From: Myroides odoratus DSM 2801
GTDB lineage: Bacteria; Bacteroidota; Bacteroidia; Flavobacteriales; Flavobacteriaceae
Length of the DNA stretch: 64,000 nt
Assembly: GCF_000243275.1 (NCBI RefSeq)
Contig: NZ_CM001437.1
Coordinates: 3,159,192 to 3,223,191 of the forward strand
Direction: 5' to 3'
Below, one piece after another: positions 8,448 to 18,063 of this stretch (position 1 is its first letter; each line of letters opens with the position of its first letter). A program made the position numbers and the translations under genes. The notes below the pieces were generated by a model. It did not search any database. It was not told where the DNA came from and was given only the letters and a program-made list of their open reading frames with translations.

Positions 8448-10095
8448 TATAGAAATGCCCTCTGTAACCTTGGATGATGTGATCCATTGGTTTACATTTA
8501 ACCCTAAAGAACCGTTGTTGTTCAACTCGGCTTTGTTTTTGGGTATGTTTATTGTTTTTTACTTTATCTATATTGGTCTAAGGAAAACGTTTCACGCCCG
8601 TCTCTTGTATGTGGTTCTATTTTCGTTGTTTTTCTATTATAAATCAAGTGGATTATACCTTTTTATTTTAATAGGATCATCCTTGATGGATTACACGTTT
8701 GCCAATACCATTCACCACAGTACCAATGAGGTGAAAAAACGGTTTTTGTTGACGTTAAGCGTGGTCTTAAACCTCGGGTTGTTGGGGTATTTTAAATACA
8801 CCAATTTCTTTTTGGATGGATTCAACTTCTTTGCAGATACGAAGTTTCATTTAGATGATTTGATTTTACCAGTGGGAATCTCGTTTTACACGTTTCAATC
8901 CATCAGCTATATCATTGAAATTTACCGCAAAGAGATTGAACCGACTAGAAGCTTTTTAGACTACCTGTTCTTTATCTCCTTTTTCCCTCAATTAGTAGCA
9001 GGGCCTATTGTCCGTGCCAAAGATTTCATTCCACAGATTTATTCCAATCTCATTGTAACCCGAGATCAGGTTAATGAAGGAATGCTCCTAATTATTGGAG
9101 GGGTTTTAAAAAAGGCGGTAATCTCAGATTATATCTCGATTAACTTTGTAGACCGCGTATTTGACGCTCCAAATAGTTATACGGCATTTGAAAATTTAAT
9201 GGCCTCCTATGGTTATGCCATTCAGATTTACTGTGACTTTTCTGGATATTCAGATATGGCCATTGGTATTGCATTATTATTGGGATACCGATTACCGATG
9301 AACTTTAATGTGCCTTATCAGTCCACGTCCATTACAGAGTTTTGGAGAAGATGGCATATTTCATTGTCTACGTGGTTAAAAGATTTCTTGTATATCTCAG
9401 TAGGAGGAAATCGAAAAGGAACCTTTGGCGGATATTTCTTTCCTGGTTTATTTTTCGTTGGAATTATAGGCTGGGGAGTCTATAGCTATAATTCGAGTAT
9501 CTATCCTCTGATTATCGGTGTATTGTCTTTGGTGGTATTTATGTTGACGATCGCCTTGTCAAAAACAAGAGAAAAGAGTTTGTTTACCAATTTCAACTTG
9601 TTGACAACGATGTTGTTGGGTGGTTTATGGCACGGTGCCAGCTTGCGCTTCATTATTTGGGGAGCGTTGCACGGAATTGCACTAGCGGTACACAAATTGG
9701 TGATGGAGTTATTTCCACGTAAAAAAGATAAACCCGTTTCTTTCGTATGGCGAGTTATTTCTATTGCGTTAACATTTCACTTTGTAGCGTTTTGTTGGAT
9801 TTTCTTCCGCGCTAATTCATTTGAAACCGCCTTGAATATTATCTACAATATTGCAGATCTAGAATTTGATTGGGATGCTTGGCAAACGATTATTATAGGA
9901 TATAAGAATGTATTTTTACTTATTGCTATTGGATTTGTATGGCATTTTATTCCTAAACGTTGGATGGCAATCCCTCAACAATGGTTTAATGTAGCACCCA
10001 TATTTGTGAAATCAGTGGTGTTGGGATTTGTATTCTGGGTAGTATATGCAACAGCTACAGCAGGTCCACAACCTTTTATTTACTTCCAATTTTAA
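8434..10095 (+). CDS. MBOAT-family O-acyltransferase (AlgI/PatA-like)
   Basis: Polytopic membrane protein of 553 residues with about ten hydrophobic segments. It has the MBOAT hallmarks FWRRWHISLSTWLKDFLYI and GGLWHGAS, whose histidine (about residue 400) is the family's catalytic residue. The N-terminal MDYTFANTIHH and PVGISFYTFQSISY segments are typical of the AlgI/PatA/DltB branch. In established systems the MBOAT protein passes acetyl groups across the inner membrane to a periplasmic SGNH-type transferase; the two overlapping SGNH genes upstream fit that arrangement. The LysM in one partner favours peptidoglycan as substrate, but an exopolysaccharide is possible. A strong bidirectional terminator follows at 10119. 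Confidence 0.92.
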   Translation: MSLFNIEMPSVTLDDVIHWFTFNPKEPLLFNSALFLGMFIVFYFIYIGLRKTFHARLLYVVLFSLFFYYKSSGLYLFILIGSSLMDYTFANTIHHSTNEVKKRFLLTLSVVLNLGLLGYFKYTNFFLDGFNFFADTKFHLDDLILPVGISFYTFQSISYIIEIYRKEIEPTRSFLDYLFFISFFPQLVAGPIVRAKDFIPQIYSNLIVTRDQVNEGMLLIIGGVLKKAVISDYISINFVDRVFDAPNSYTAFENLMASYGYAIQIYCDFSGYSDMAIGIALLLGYRLPMNFNVPYQSTSITEFWRRWHISLSTWLKDFLYISVGGNRKGTFGGYFFPGLFFVGIIGWGVYSYNSSIYPLIIGVLSLVVFMLTIALSKTREKSLFTNFNLLTTMLLGGLWHGASLRFIIWGALHGIALAVHKLVMELFPRKKDKPVSFVWRVISIALTFHFVAFCWIFFRANSFETALNIIYNIADLEFDWDAWQTIIIGYKNVFLLIAIGFVWHFIPKRWMAIPQQWFNVAPIFVKSVVLGFVFWVVYATATAGPQPFIYFQF

Positions 10096-10118
10096 ACGGA
10101 TATTTAATTATATAACAT

Positions 10119-10148
10119 AAAAAAACCTCGCTTTTGCGAGGTTTTTTT
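10119..10148. terminator. Bidirectional intrinsic terminator
   Basis: Stem AAAACCTCGC/GCGAGGTTTT around a TTTT loop, with A- and T-runs on both sides. It ends the MBOAT operon and the convergent DUF4265 gene. Confidence 0.9.
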
Positions 10149-10617
10149 ATTTTCTGATATCTGCACTGTGTTTAGGAGATAAATTGGGTTCTGCAAAAGA
10201 AATTACTTGTTCTTCTTCTAAGGCAGCTAAAATGGCGTATACGTTTTTGTAATCCGTTTTAACTGGTACATTGATAACAAAGTAATAATCATCAACCAAT
10301 TCAATTTCCGTTTGTGCGTATAAAATCTCGTTGTATAAATCCTCGCGATTGTATTTTTCTTTTAACACCATAACCTGAATGGTACTGTTGCCAGAAGGCG
10401 TTTCAATATGCTCTAATTTATAGCGTTTTTCTTGCTCGTTGAAAGTGGCATAAATAATATCTTCACAAGATAATTCTGGGCCGTAAAAAGGAATATTATC
10501 AACCTGAAACAAGTTTTTGTCCGCATCAATTACAATTCCCCATAAAATTTCTTCCGTTTCTTTCTCTAATACTTCACTGTGATATTGGATAGCAATCTGC
10601 TCGTATTGTTCTTTCAT
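10147..10617 (-). CDS. DUF4265-like protein
   Basis: 156-residue soluble protein without signal peptide. The pattern of a short beta-rich N-terminal part, FQVDNIPFYGPELSCEDIIY and then SGNSTIQV resembles DUF4265 proteins. The function of that family is not established; some members sit in polymorphic toxin immunity contexts, but here the neighbours are unrelated. A TATCTTTG promoter box lies at 10664-10671, about 47 bp upstream of the ATG. Convergent with the MBOAT operon and sharing its terminator. Confidence 0.7.
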   Translation of the reverse strand: MKEQYEQIAIQYHSEVLEKETEEILWGIVIDADKNLFQVDNIPFYGPELSCEDIIYATFNEQEKRYKLEHIETPSGNSTIQVMVLKEKYNREDLYNEILYAQTEIELVDDYYFVINVPVKTDYKNVYAILAALEEEQVISFAEPNLSPKHSADIRK

Positions 10618-10663
10618 ACTTGTCTTTTTAAATTAGGGAATTAAAGCCTGGGCTTCTTGCCTA

Positions 10664-10671
10664 CAAAGATA
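10664..10671 (-). promoter_or_regulatory. Promoter -7 box for the DUF4265 gene
   Basis: TATCTTTG on the minus strand, consensus TAnnTTTG. Between it and the gene lies a 12-bp palindrome (AAGCCTGGGCTT at 10644-10655) that could bind a regulator or fold in the leader. Confidence 0.45.
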
Positions 10672-10801
10672 GGAGGTATAAATTTAATTCTTAATAGAAG
10701 AAGGGGATTTGTTGAAATATTTAGTTTGACTAAACGGTTAATGAGGATAAAAAAAGAGTATCTTGGGACGCGTAACAGTTAAAATCACCCGAACATCTAG
10801 T

Positions 10802-11839
10802 ATGAAAAAGTATATCTGCACCTTATTCTTGTTCATGGTTTCTTCCATGACTATATATGCTCAAAATCAATTGGAACAATTGTTGAAAGAAGGAATCGCT
10901 TATCACGACAAAGGACAGTACGACAAAGCCATCGAAAGTTATCAAAAGATGTTAGCGTTAGATCCAAACTCTGCCATTGCTTACTATGAAATAAGTATGA
11001 GCTACATGTACGCAAAACAATATGATTTGGCTATTGAATATAGTAGTAAAGCCGTAGAAAGAGGAGGGAGATATAGTGTTCCTGCTCTTGTTGTAAAAGC
11101 CTCTTCGTTGAGTAATTTAAATAGAATAGACGAAGCTATTGAGCTATTAGAATAGACGATTGATACACACGAAGTGGATGTCATGGTATATTACAATTTG
11201 GCGATTTGTTATTTGAGATTAAATGATTTAGAAAAAGCAGAACGTGCATTAGTAGCAGGAATTTACGATAATCCATTACATGCTAGCTCACATTACATGT
11301 TGGCCGTAGTAAAAGAAAGTCAGCAACTCCATATAGAATCTATGTTGTCTGCTTATTTTTTCTTGTTGTTAGAGCAGCATTCAGCTCGTAGTATAAAGAT
11401 GTTGCAATTGATAGAACAAGGTTTTGAAAAAGGAGTTTCAGTGTCTACAGAAGAAAAAAATGTAATCAATTTAGCCCTTGATGAAGGGAAGTTAGATTCT
11501 AAATATGGGTTAGTAGAAATGGGATTAACCCTAAGTGCAGCGGTAGATATAGCAGAACAAAAAGGGCAAGATAAAAAGGCTTTCTGTGATCGAACAACTA
11601 ATTTTTTAGATTTATTAAAAGTAGTAAAGACCGAAAACCCAACGCTATTAGAGATAGATCTCGTTTTGTATGTTCCTTTTTTTACTGCCATAACAGAGGA
11701 GGAGGTATTTTGTAATTATGTGTATCAAACAACGCCAGGAGGGAATCTACAATGGCTAAATAAAAATGAGAAGAAAGTCGCATCCTTTCAAGAATGGATA
11801 AAGACCAAATCATTTGAATTAACTCAAGGTACAGAATAA
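10802..11839 (+). pseudogene. Secreted TPR-repeat protein interrupted by an in-frame TAG
   Basis: Two open frames, 10802-11155 and 11156-11839, lie in exactly the same reading frame and are separated only by TAG at 11153-11155. Upstream is a signal peptide (MKKYICTLFLFMVSSMTIYA) followed by TPR motifs (GIAYHDKGQYDKAIESYQKM, YYEISMSYMYAKQYDLAIEY). Downstream the TPR series continues without a break (YYNLAICYLRLNDLEKAERA), then a unique ~110-residue C-terminal part. A CAG-to-TAG change would explain the stop. An ATG at 11174 could reinitiate the second half, but it would lack a signal peptide. The whole gene would be ~345 residues. Either a real nonsense mutation or a sequencing error. Confidence 0.8.
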
Positions 11840-11842
11840 AAA

Positions 11843-11878
11843 AAGCGAAAAGAAGGAAAGGTATTCCTCTTTTCGCTT
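11843..11878. terminator. Bidirectional terminator between TPR gene and efflux operon
   Basis: AAGCGAAAAGA pairs with TCTTTTCGCTT, flanked by an A-run on the left and a T-rich segment on the right. It suits both convergent transcripts. Confidence 0.75.
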
Positions 11879-11916
11879 ATATAGGCATGCGGTTGTGAAA
11901 AAATTACACCAATTTA

Positions 11917-13389
11917 CTATTGCCAACCACCACCTAATGATTTGTATAATTGTACTCCATATTGAAGCTTGTTCAATTTCAGTTTGTTTAGATTTAGCTC
12001 ATTATCCAACATGTTTTTCTGCGCATTAATTACCTCAATATACGTCGCATAACCACTGTTAAATAACAAGTTAGATTGCTTGACACCCAAACGAGAAGTC
12101 GTTACTTGTTCATCCGCAATTTCAATCTGTTCTTCCGATGTTTTTAGATTGATTAAAGCATCTGTAACTTCTGTAACGGCAGTGTATACCGTCTTTTGAA
12201 AGTCGATTTCACTTTTTGTTCGCTCTATTTTAGCTACTTCAAAAGCCGTTTTTAACTTGCGTTTGTTGAAGATGGGATTCGCTACTTTTCCGATTAGACT
12301 TCCAAATAGAGAACCTGGAATATTGAACCAGTTTTCACCTAACATACTATTTACTCCCCCTTCAAGGTTAATCGTCAAAGAAGGGTAACGTGCTGTTTGA
12401 GCAACTCCCACCGCAGCGTTTTTCGCTTTTAGCTCAAATTCTGCCATCTGTACATCCGGACGATATTGCAATAATGCCAAAGGCAAACCTGTACTTCCTA
12501 ATTCTTCTTGTTTTACTTCAGCCAGCTTAACTTCCCTTAAAATCAGGGTAGGCAATTGGCCAGTCAACAAGGAAAGTGCATTTTCTTGAATGGCAATTTG
12601 TTGTTTTAGCGAAGGAATTAACGCTTTGGCCACCAACATTTGGTTTTTTGTCTGCGTAATCGCTAATGACGTGATTTGCCCTGCATCGCGTTGCAATTCA
12701 ACTATCTTAAGGGTGTTTTTTGTTAATTCATAGTTGGTTTGTGCTACTTCCATTTGCGCATCCAGTAAGAGAAGGTTGTAATATCCTTCTGCAATTTTAG
12801 CTATCAATTCTGTTTGAACTGCTTTTTTTGCTTCTGCTGTTTGCAGAAAACGAGCCAATTGCTCTGCGGTTTGACTTTTGATCTTACCCCAAATATCAAG
12901 CTCCCAACTCAACGATAAGCCCGACGTATACTGTGCCGAATTGACATACATATTCGTTGGCGCTTCTTTTCCTTTATTCTTATAGTAATTGGTCGAAGGC
13001 GTTCCATAATAGTTCTCAGAACGATATTGGTAGGCCACACTTCCTGCTTCTAAATCTAAAGAGGGCAACCATTCCAATTTTGCTTGTTTGGTTTGTTGTG
13101 TCGCAATCTCCAAGTTTTTAATGGCATTTTGCATGTCAAAATTGTGAGCCAATCCCTTGTCAATTAAACTCGTTAATTGTTCATCTTGAAAGAAATCGCG
13201 CCATTTGATTGCAGAAATGGACAAAGAATCTTGGGTAGCTATACTATCCGATTGGCCTCTGTAGGTTTCAGGTAAATCAATCGTTGGAATTTTATAGTTC
13301 GATTGAGGTGCACACGCCTGAAATAAAGTCAGACCTGTCCCCAATAAAAAAACGAGCGTTAAATGAGAGGTGTTTCTTTTTTTAATCAT
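11917..13389 (-). CDS. RND efflux outer-membrane lipoprotein (OprM/NodT type)
   Basis: TolC-family channel of 490 residues that forms the outer-membrane exit duct of a tripartite pump. The N terminus has a lipoprotein signal ending LTLFQAC, so the mature protein is lipidated at Cys26. Two outer-membrane efflux-protein halves follow with long alternating helical segments, and the segment SWELDIWGKIKSQTAEQLAR is characteristic of the family. It starts 10 bp after the pump gene, last in a three-gene operon. Ends near the bidirectional terminator at 11843-11878. Confidence 0.95.
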   Translation of the reverse strand: MIKKRNTSHLTLVFLLGTGLTLFQACAPQSNYKIPTIDLPETYRGQSDSIATQDSLSISAIKWRDFFQDEQLTSLIDKGLAHNFDMQNAIKNLEIATQQTKQAKLEWLPSLDLEAGSVAYQYRSENYYGTPSTNYYKNKGKEAPTNMYVNSAQYTSGLSLSWELDIWGKIKSQTAEQLARFLQTAEAKKAVQTELIAKIAEGYYNLLLLDAQMEVAQTNYELTKNTLKIVELQRDAGQITSLAITQTKNQMLVAKALIPSLKQQIAIQENALSLLTGQLPTLILREVKLAEVKQEELGSTGLPLALLQYRPDVQMAEFELKAKNAAVGVAQTARYPSLTINLEGGVNSMLGENWFNIPGSLFGSLIGKVANPIFNKRKLKTAFEVAKIERTKSEIDFQKTVYTAVTEVTDALINLKTSEEQIEIADEQVTTSRLGVKQSNLLFNSGYATYIEVINAQKNMLDNELNLNKLKLNKLQYGVQLYKSLGGGWQ

Positions 13390-13399
13390 ACTGTTTTTT

Positions 13400-16300
13400 T
13401 TAATCGTTAGTAAATTTTGCTTTTAATCGTTCATCGATACTTTGGAAGATGACAAATAAAACAGGAATGATAAATATACCTGCGGCCACTCCAAATAGCA
13501 TACCTCCGGCTGCACTAAAACTAATCGAATGGTTTCCTTGTGCAGATGGACCAACGGTAAACATTAAAGGTATCAGACCAGCGACGAAAGCAAATGAAGT
13601 CATTAAAATAGGACGAAGCCTCATTTTAGCTCCTTCTGTTGCAGCCTCAACAATGGATAATCCCTTTTTGCGCTGTTGAAGCGCAAATTCTATAATTAAA
13701 ATGGCATTCTTAGCCAATAATCCAATCAACATGACCAAACCTACTTGTACGTAAATGTTGTTTTGAAGCCCTGCTAAATTGACAAATAATGCCACGCCCA
13801 AAAGCCCCGTAGGTACCGTTAGTAAAATTGCAATAGGCAATAAATAGCTTTCATATTGAGCAGAAAGTAAAAAGTAAACAAAGATAATACTCAAAGCAAA
13901 AATGAAAATCGCTTGATTTCCTGAATCTTTTTCTTCCAATGACATTCCCGTGAATTCATACGAATAGTTACCAGGCATTTTACCTGTTACTTCTTCAATG
14001 GCTTTCATGGCATCACCCGTACTATAACCTTGGCTAGGATTTACTTTAACTGTAATTGCATTGTATAAATTGTAACGACTAACGGTTTGTGGTCCCAGTA
14101 CTTTTTTCAATTTAACCAATGTATTAGCAGGTAACATTTCTCCATCTTTATTCTTAACGTAAATAGAACTGAAAGACTGCGGACTTTCTCTGTATTCAAT
14201 ATCAGCTTGCATATACACGCGGTAGGTACGTCCAAATCGATTGAAATCACCCGCTTTAACCCTTCCGTAGTAGTTCTTAATCGTTGTCATTAAATCTTTT
14301 ACACTTACACCCAGTGATTTAGCTTTGATATAATCAATTTCAAGTAAATACTGTGGAAAGTTCGCTTTGAAAGAGGTAAAGGCTGATCCAATTTCTTCTC
14401 TTTCATTTAATTCTTTGATGACTCCATCTGCAGCCTGACTAAACGAAGTGAAATCTCCTCCTAATCGATCTTGCAAGACAAATTCAATTCCCCCGAAATC
14501 CCCAAATCCTTGAATCGTTGGTCGAGGAAATACATTAAACGTAGCCTCGTGAATAACCGATAAATCCTGTTGAATCTCGTCAATAATTAAATCGATGTTT
14601 TTTACTTTTCCTCTTTTCTTATAAGGTTTCAAATTGATATACCCCACAGCAAAAGAAGGACTCGCATTTCCATCAATGGTATTGTATCCTGAAATAGCCG
14701 TCATCCCTTCGATGTCTGTTCTCAATTTCAAAATACTATCCGCTTTGGCTAATACTACTTTTGTTCTCGCAAGAGAAGCTCCTGGAGGCATAGCTAAGGA
14801 ATAGGTAATATAACTATCATCTTCTCTTGGAATAAAAGAAGAAGGTGTTTTATATAAAAAGAATACACCTAATCCAATGATTAATACTAATCCCGAGATA
14901 GCTACTTTTTTATTGCGGATTAATTTGCCAATGGTTGCTACGTATTTGGTAGTAAATGAATCAAAGGCCGTATTAAACGCAAAGAAAAAACGGGCTGATA
15001 CTCTTTTGATTGGATTGGTTTCTTTCTGTTTTGCTAATTCCTCTGCTTTGGGTTGTTTTAAAAACAACGCACATAAAGCTGGACTCAACGTCAAGGCATT
15101 GACAGCCGAAATTAAAATAGCAAAGGCGAGGGTATACGCAAATTGCTTGTAGAATATTCCCGCAGGACCTTGCATAAAACCAACAGGTAAAAATACCGCA
15201 GACATCACCAAGGTAATGGAGATAATCGCTCGAGTAATTTCACTCATGGTTTCAATGGTCGCTTCTTTGGCTTTTAATCCCGTTTGATGCATCTTTTCGT
15301 GAATCGCTTCGACGACGACAATGGCATCATCCACCACAATACCAATCGCCAGAACTAAGGCAAACATGGTCAATACATTGATCGAGAATCCCATTAAATA
15401 GATAAAGAACAACGTACCAATCAAGGAAATTGGAATGGCAATAGCCGGAATAATCGTAGATCTAAAATCCTGTAAGAATAAATAAACGATAATGAAAACA
15501 AGGAAAAATGCCTCAAAAAGGGTGCTTTTTACCTGGTTAATCGATTCGTCAATTTGATCTTTTACGGAATAACTAATCTCATAGTGAATCCCTTTAGGAA
15601 AGGTTTGAGCCACGCGTTCCAATACTTTACGCACAGCAATGTCAATTTCTCTTGCATTGGATCCTGCTGTTTGTGTAATGTTCATCGTTAAACCAGGAAA
15701 ACCATTCACACTGTTATCACTTCCCACATTGGAAGCACCAAACTCAACGCGAGCTACATCTTTTAATAATAAGACGGACCCGTCGATATTCGTTTTGATT
15801 ACAATATTTTCATATTCTTCCGGTTGACTAAATCTCCCTTTGTGTTTTAATGCCGTTTCAAAGGCTTCTTCTGAAGTCTCTCCAAAATTTCCTGGAGCAA
15901 TTTCAAAGTTTTGATCTTTGATTGCCGCAATTACATCCTGCGGAGTTAAGCCATATAAAGCTAATTTCTCAGGGTTTAACCAAGTACGCATCGAGTAATC
16001 ACGCGCACCAACACGTCCTACTGCAGCTACACCAGGAACACGCAACAACTCGCGGTTGATGTTAATCTGTGTATACGCTTGTAAGAAAGTCTCATCGTAA
16101 ATGCCTTCTGGATGATCACTGTAAAAGTTAATCGTCATGATGTTACCACTTTGACGAGGTGTAACTGAAATACCGTTTTCATTTACTTCAGAAGGTAAGT
16201 CACTCGCTGCTTTACTTACGCGGTTTTGTACATTCACAGCTGCTTGATCAGGATCTGTTCCTGCTTTGAAGAAAACATTAATCGTTCCCGAACCACTGTT

Positions 16301-16549
16301 ACTCGCTTTTGAGCTGATGTAAGTCATGTTGTCCACCCCATTGATAGCTTCCTCAATAGGCAACAAAACACTTTGTGCTACTGTTTCAGCATTCGCACCA
16401 GGATAAGAGGTCGATACACTTACACTAGGTGGCGCAATTTCAGGAAAACGAGTAATCGGTAATAATGTAAGCCCTACTAGCCCAAGTAAAACGAACATAA
16501 TCGAAATAACTGTAGCGAGTATCGGACGATCTATAATAGTCTTTAGCAT
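13400..16549 (-). CDS. RND efflux pump inner-membrane transporter (HAE1/AcrB family)
   Basis: 1049 residues, normal length for the family. It opens with the classic first helix and porter start (MLKTIIDRPILATVISIMFV, then TRFPEIAPPSVSVSTSYPGA). The proton-relay aspartates are present in transmembrane helix 4 (GIVVDDAIVVVEAI), and the matching lysine is in the later helix (LIGLLAKNAILIIEFA). Two large periplasmic loops separate two six-helix halves. Such pumps use proton motive force to extrude amphipathic drugs, detergents or bile-like compounds; the actual substrate cannot be read from the sequence. It sits between the adaptor (48 bp upstream) and channel gene (10 bp downstream). Confidence 0.97.
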   Translation of the reverse strand: MLKTIIDRPILATVISIMFVLLGLVGLTLLPITRFPEIAPPSVSVSTSYPGANAETVAQSVLLPIEEAINGVDNMTYISSKASNSGSGTINVFFKAGTDPDQAAVNVQNRVSKAASDLPSEVNENGISVTPRQSGNIMTINFYSDHPEGIYDETFLQAYTQININRELLRVPGVAAVGRVGARDYSMRTWLNPEKLALYGLTPQDVIAAIKDQNFEIAPGNFGETSEEAFETALKHKGRFSQPEEYENIVIKTNIDGSVLLLKDVARVEFGASNVGSDNSVNGFPGLTMNITQTAGSNAREIDIAVRKVLERVAQTFPKGIHYEISYSVKDQIDESINQVKSTLFEAFFLVFIIVYLFLQDFRSTIIPAIAIPISLIGTLFFIYLMGFSINVLTMFALVLAIGIVVDDAIVVVEAIHEKMHQTGLKAKEATIETMSEITRAIISITLVMSAVFLPVGFMQGPAGIFYKQFAYTLAFAILISAVNALTLSPALCALFLKQPKAEELAKQKETNPIKRVSARFFFAFNTAFDSFTTKYVATIGKLIRNKKVAISGLVLIIGLGVFFLYKTPSSFIPREDDSYITYSLAMPPGASLARTKVVLAKADSILKLRTDIEGMTAISGYNTIDGNASPSFAVGYINLKPYKKRGKVKNIDLIIDEIQQDLSVIHEATFNVFPRPTIQGFGDFGGIEFVLQDRLGGDFTSFSQAADGVIKELNEREEIGSAFTSFKANFPQYLLEIDYIKAKSLGVSVKDLMTTIKNYYGRVKAGDFNRFGRTYRVYMQADIEYRESPQSFSSIYVKNKDGEMLPANTLVKLKKVLGPQTVSRYNLYNAITVKVNPSQGYSTGDAMKAIEEVTGKMPGNYSYEFTGMSLEEKDSGNQAIFIFALSIIFVYFLLSAQYESYLLPIAILLTVPTGLLGVALFVNLAGLQNNIYVQVGLVMLIGLLAKNAILIIEFALQQRKKGLSIVEAATEGAKMRLRPILMTSFAFVAGLIPLMFTVGPSAQGNHSISFSAAGGMLFGVAAGIFIIPVLFVIFQSIDERLKAKFTND

Positions 16550-16597
16550 ATTTTTTGATTTTAGTAAAGGTGAAAAATAGGTAGGAGAGAAGAAGTA

Positions 16598-17755
16598 TTA
16601 GTTCATCGCTTTTACATACATTCCTTCTGTTAACTTATCGAATCCCGTTTTGATTACGCGATCGCCAATTTGAAGCCCTTCTGATACAATATAATTAGTA
16701 CCTGAAACTCCGTCCAATTGGATAGACTGTAGTTTTACTTTGTCCTCTTTATCTAATAGATAAACAAAGGTTTTATCTTGAATAGCTGTAGTCATTTCTT
16801 GTGGAATTAAAATTACATGCGCTTTGGTTTCGCGTAGTTTTATCGTTCCTGTATTTCCAGAACGCATCACATCTTGTGAGTTTGGAAAAGACGCACGCAA
16901 AGAAATAGAACCGGTGTTGCGGTTTACTTGTCCATTAACCATATCCACTTTTCCTTTTTCTCCATATTCATGTCCGTCAGCTAAGATCAACGTTACTTCA
17001 GGTAAAATTTGCCCTGAAGACGTAATACGAGTGCTATCTGATTTTTTAGTGTCTTTTGTGAAATAAAGGAAATCCGATTCACTCATTCCAAAATACACAT
17101 ACACTTCACTAACGTCTGTCAATACAGTCAAAGGCTCTTTATCTCCTCTGCTAACTAAGTTTCCAATGCGTTTAGGCATACGACCAATATAACCACTCAC
17201 TGGGGCTTTAATGGTCGTGTAATCCAAGTTAATTTGCGCACTAGCAACCGCAGCAGAAGCTTTGGCTAAAGAGGCTCTCGCTATTTCGTAATTTGATTTT
17301 GCTGTTTCTAATTGCACTTCTGCAATTACCTCATTGTCAATCAAAGGTTTTAAACGGTCGATCTCTAATTGCGCATTTTTTAATTTCGCTTTCTCCACAT
17401 TTTCTGTGGCAATCATATTGTTTAAAATCTCGCGATAAGGTTGTGGATTAATTTGAAATAAAGATTGACCTTCGTGTACATACGCACCCTCATCGACAAA
17501 TATTTGATCTAAAGTCCCTTCAACTTGAGGACGGATTTCGACATTAATTTTACCTTCAATATTTCCGATGTAATCCTTAATGGTTATAGCCGTTGTAGTA
17601 TCAATTTGGATGATAGGCAAGGCAATGGCGTTTTCTCTTGGATCTAATGTTTTTGAATTGCCAATGTTGCAACTATTAATAGCTATTAGCGTTCCAATCA
17701 TAAGCATGGCTGCAAAGCCAATAAAAAACACTTTTCGATTTGTTATCATTTTCAT
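16598..17755 (-). CDS. RND efflux periplasmic adaptor lipoprotein (MexA/AcrA family)
   Basis: 385 residues. The signal sequence ends in a lipobox-like INSC, so the protein is probably a lipoprotein of the inner membrane. A biotinyl/lipoyl-like half motif (VRPQVEGTLDQIFVDEGAYV; read here as IEIRPQ-type) precedes an alpha-hairpin region (about residues 110-175), and the second half follows as IKAPVSGYIGRMPKRIGNLV. The C-terminal barrel domains end near GFDKLTEGMYVKAMN. It bridges the pump and the outer-membrane channel. First gene of the operon; an alternative start two codons later (MITNRK) is equally possible. No regulator gene is adjacent, but a perfect palindrome lies 50 bp upstream. Confidence 0.95.
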   Translation of the reverse strand: MKMITNRKVFFIGFAAMLMIGTLIAINSCNIGNSKTLDPRENAIALPIIQIDTTTAITIKDYIGNIEGKINVEIRPQVEGTLDQIFVDEGAYVHEGQSLFQINPQPYREILNNMIATENVEKAKLKNAQLEIDRLKPLIDNEVIAEVQLETAKSNYEIARASLAKASAAVASAQINLDYTTIKAPVSGYIGRMPKRIGNLVSRGDKEPLTVLTDVSEVYVYFGMSESDFLYFTKDTKKSDSTRITSSGQILPEVTLILADGHEYGEKGKVDMVNGQVNRNTGSISLRASFPNSQDVMRSGNTGTIKLRETKAHVILIPQEMTTAIQDKTFVYLLDKEDKVKLQSIQLDGVSGTNYIVSEGLQIGDRVIKTGFDKLTEGMYVKAMN

Positions 17756-18063
17756 ACTGTTAATTTACTTGTTGTAGGTGATGAATTCTTTTTCTTCGTT
17801 AGTACTAGTTATTCAACTAGAGTGCCAAAATGTAAACTAAAGCATAAATAAACGTGCTTTAAAGTAGTATTGTGTTGATTATCAATTCATTGTTTTTGTT
17901 TTTTCAATTTTAAAATAAAAAGATAAAAAAAGTACAGTTAAAAAAAACCGTTGCCAATTGGGGATGTGTTCTACAACTCTACATTTTTTACTTCCTTCAA
18001 TTTAGGAATAAAATTTGATAAAGTATAAAATTAGGAAAAGAATATTAACAATAAAACGGAGAT
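17756..18063. other. Divergent intergenic region between efflux operon and comM-like gene
   Basis: 308 bp, strongly A/T-rich. It holds the palindrome at 17805-17820, a TACATTTTG promoter-like sequence on the minus strand (17826-17834), and an ACGGAGAT ribosome-binding-like sequence just before the ATG at 18064. No open frame of interest. Confidence 0.5.
17805..17820. promoter_or_regulatory. Palindromic candidate operator upstream of the efflux operon
   Basis: CTAGTT-ATTC-AACTAG is a perfect 6-bp inverted repeat with a 4-bp spacer. It lies between a TACATTTTG box (17826-17834, minus strand) and the adaptor start, the position expected for a TetR/MarR-type repressor. No such regulator is encoded nearby. 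Confidence 0.4.

Noticed and set aside
11153..11155. Programmed read-through or recoding at TAG in the TPR gene
   Set aside because: No stimulatory structure is visible after the stop; a simple nonsense mutation or read error is more likely.
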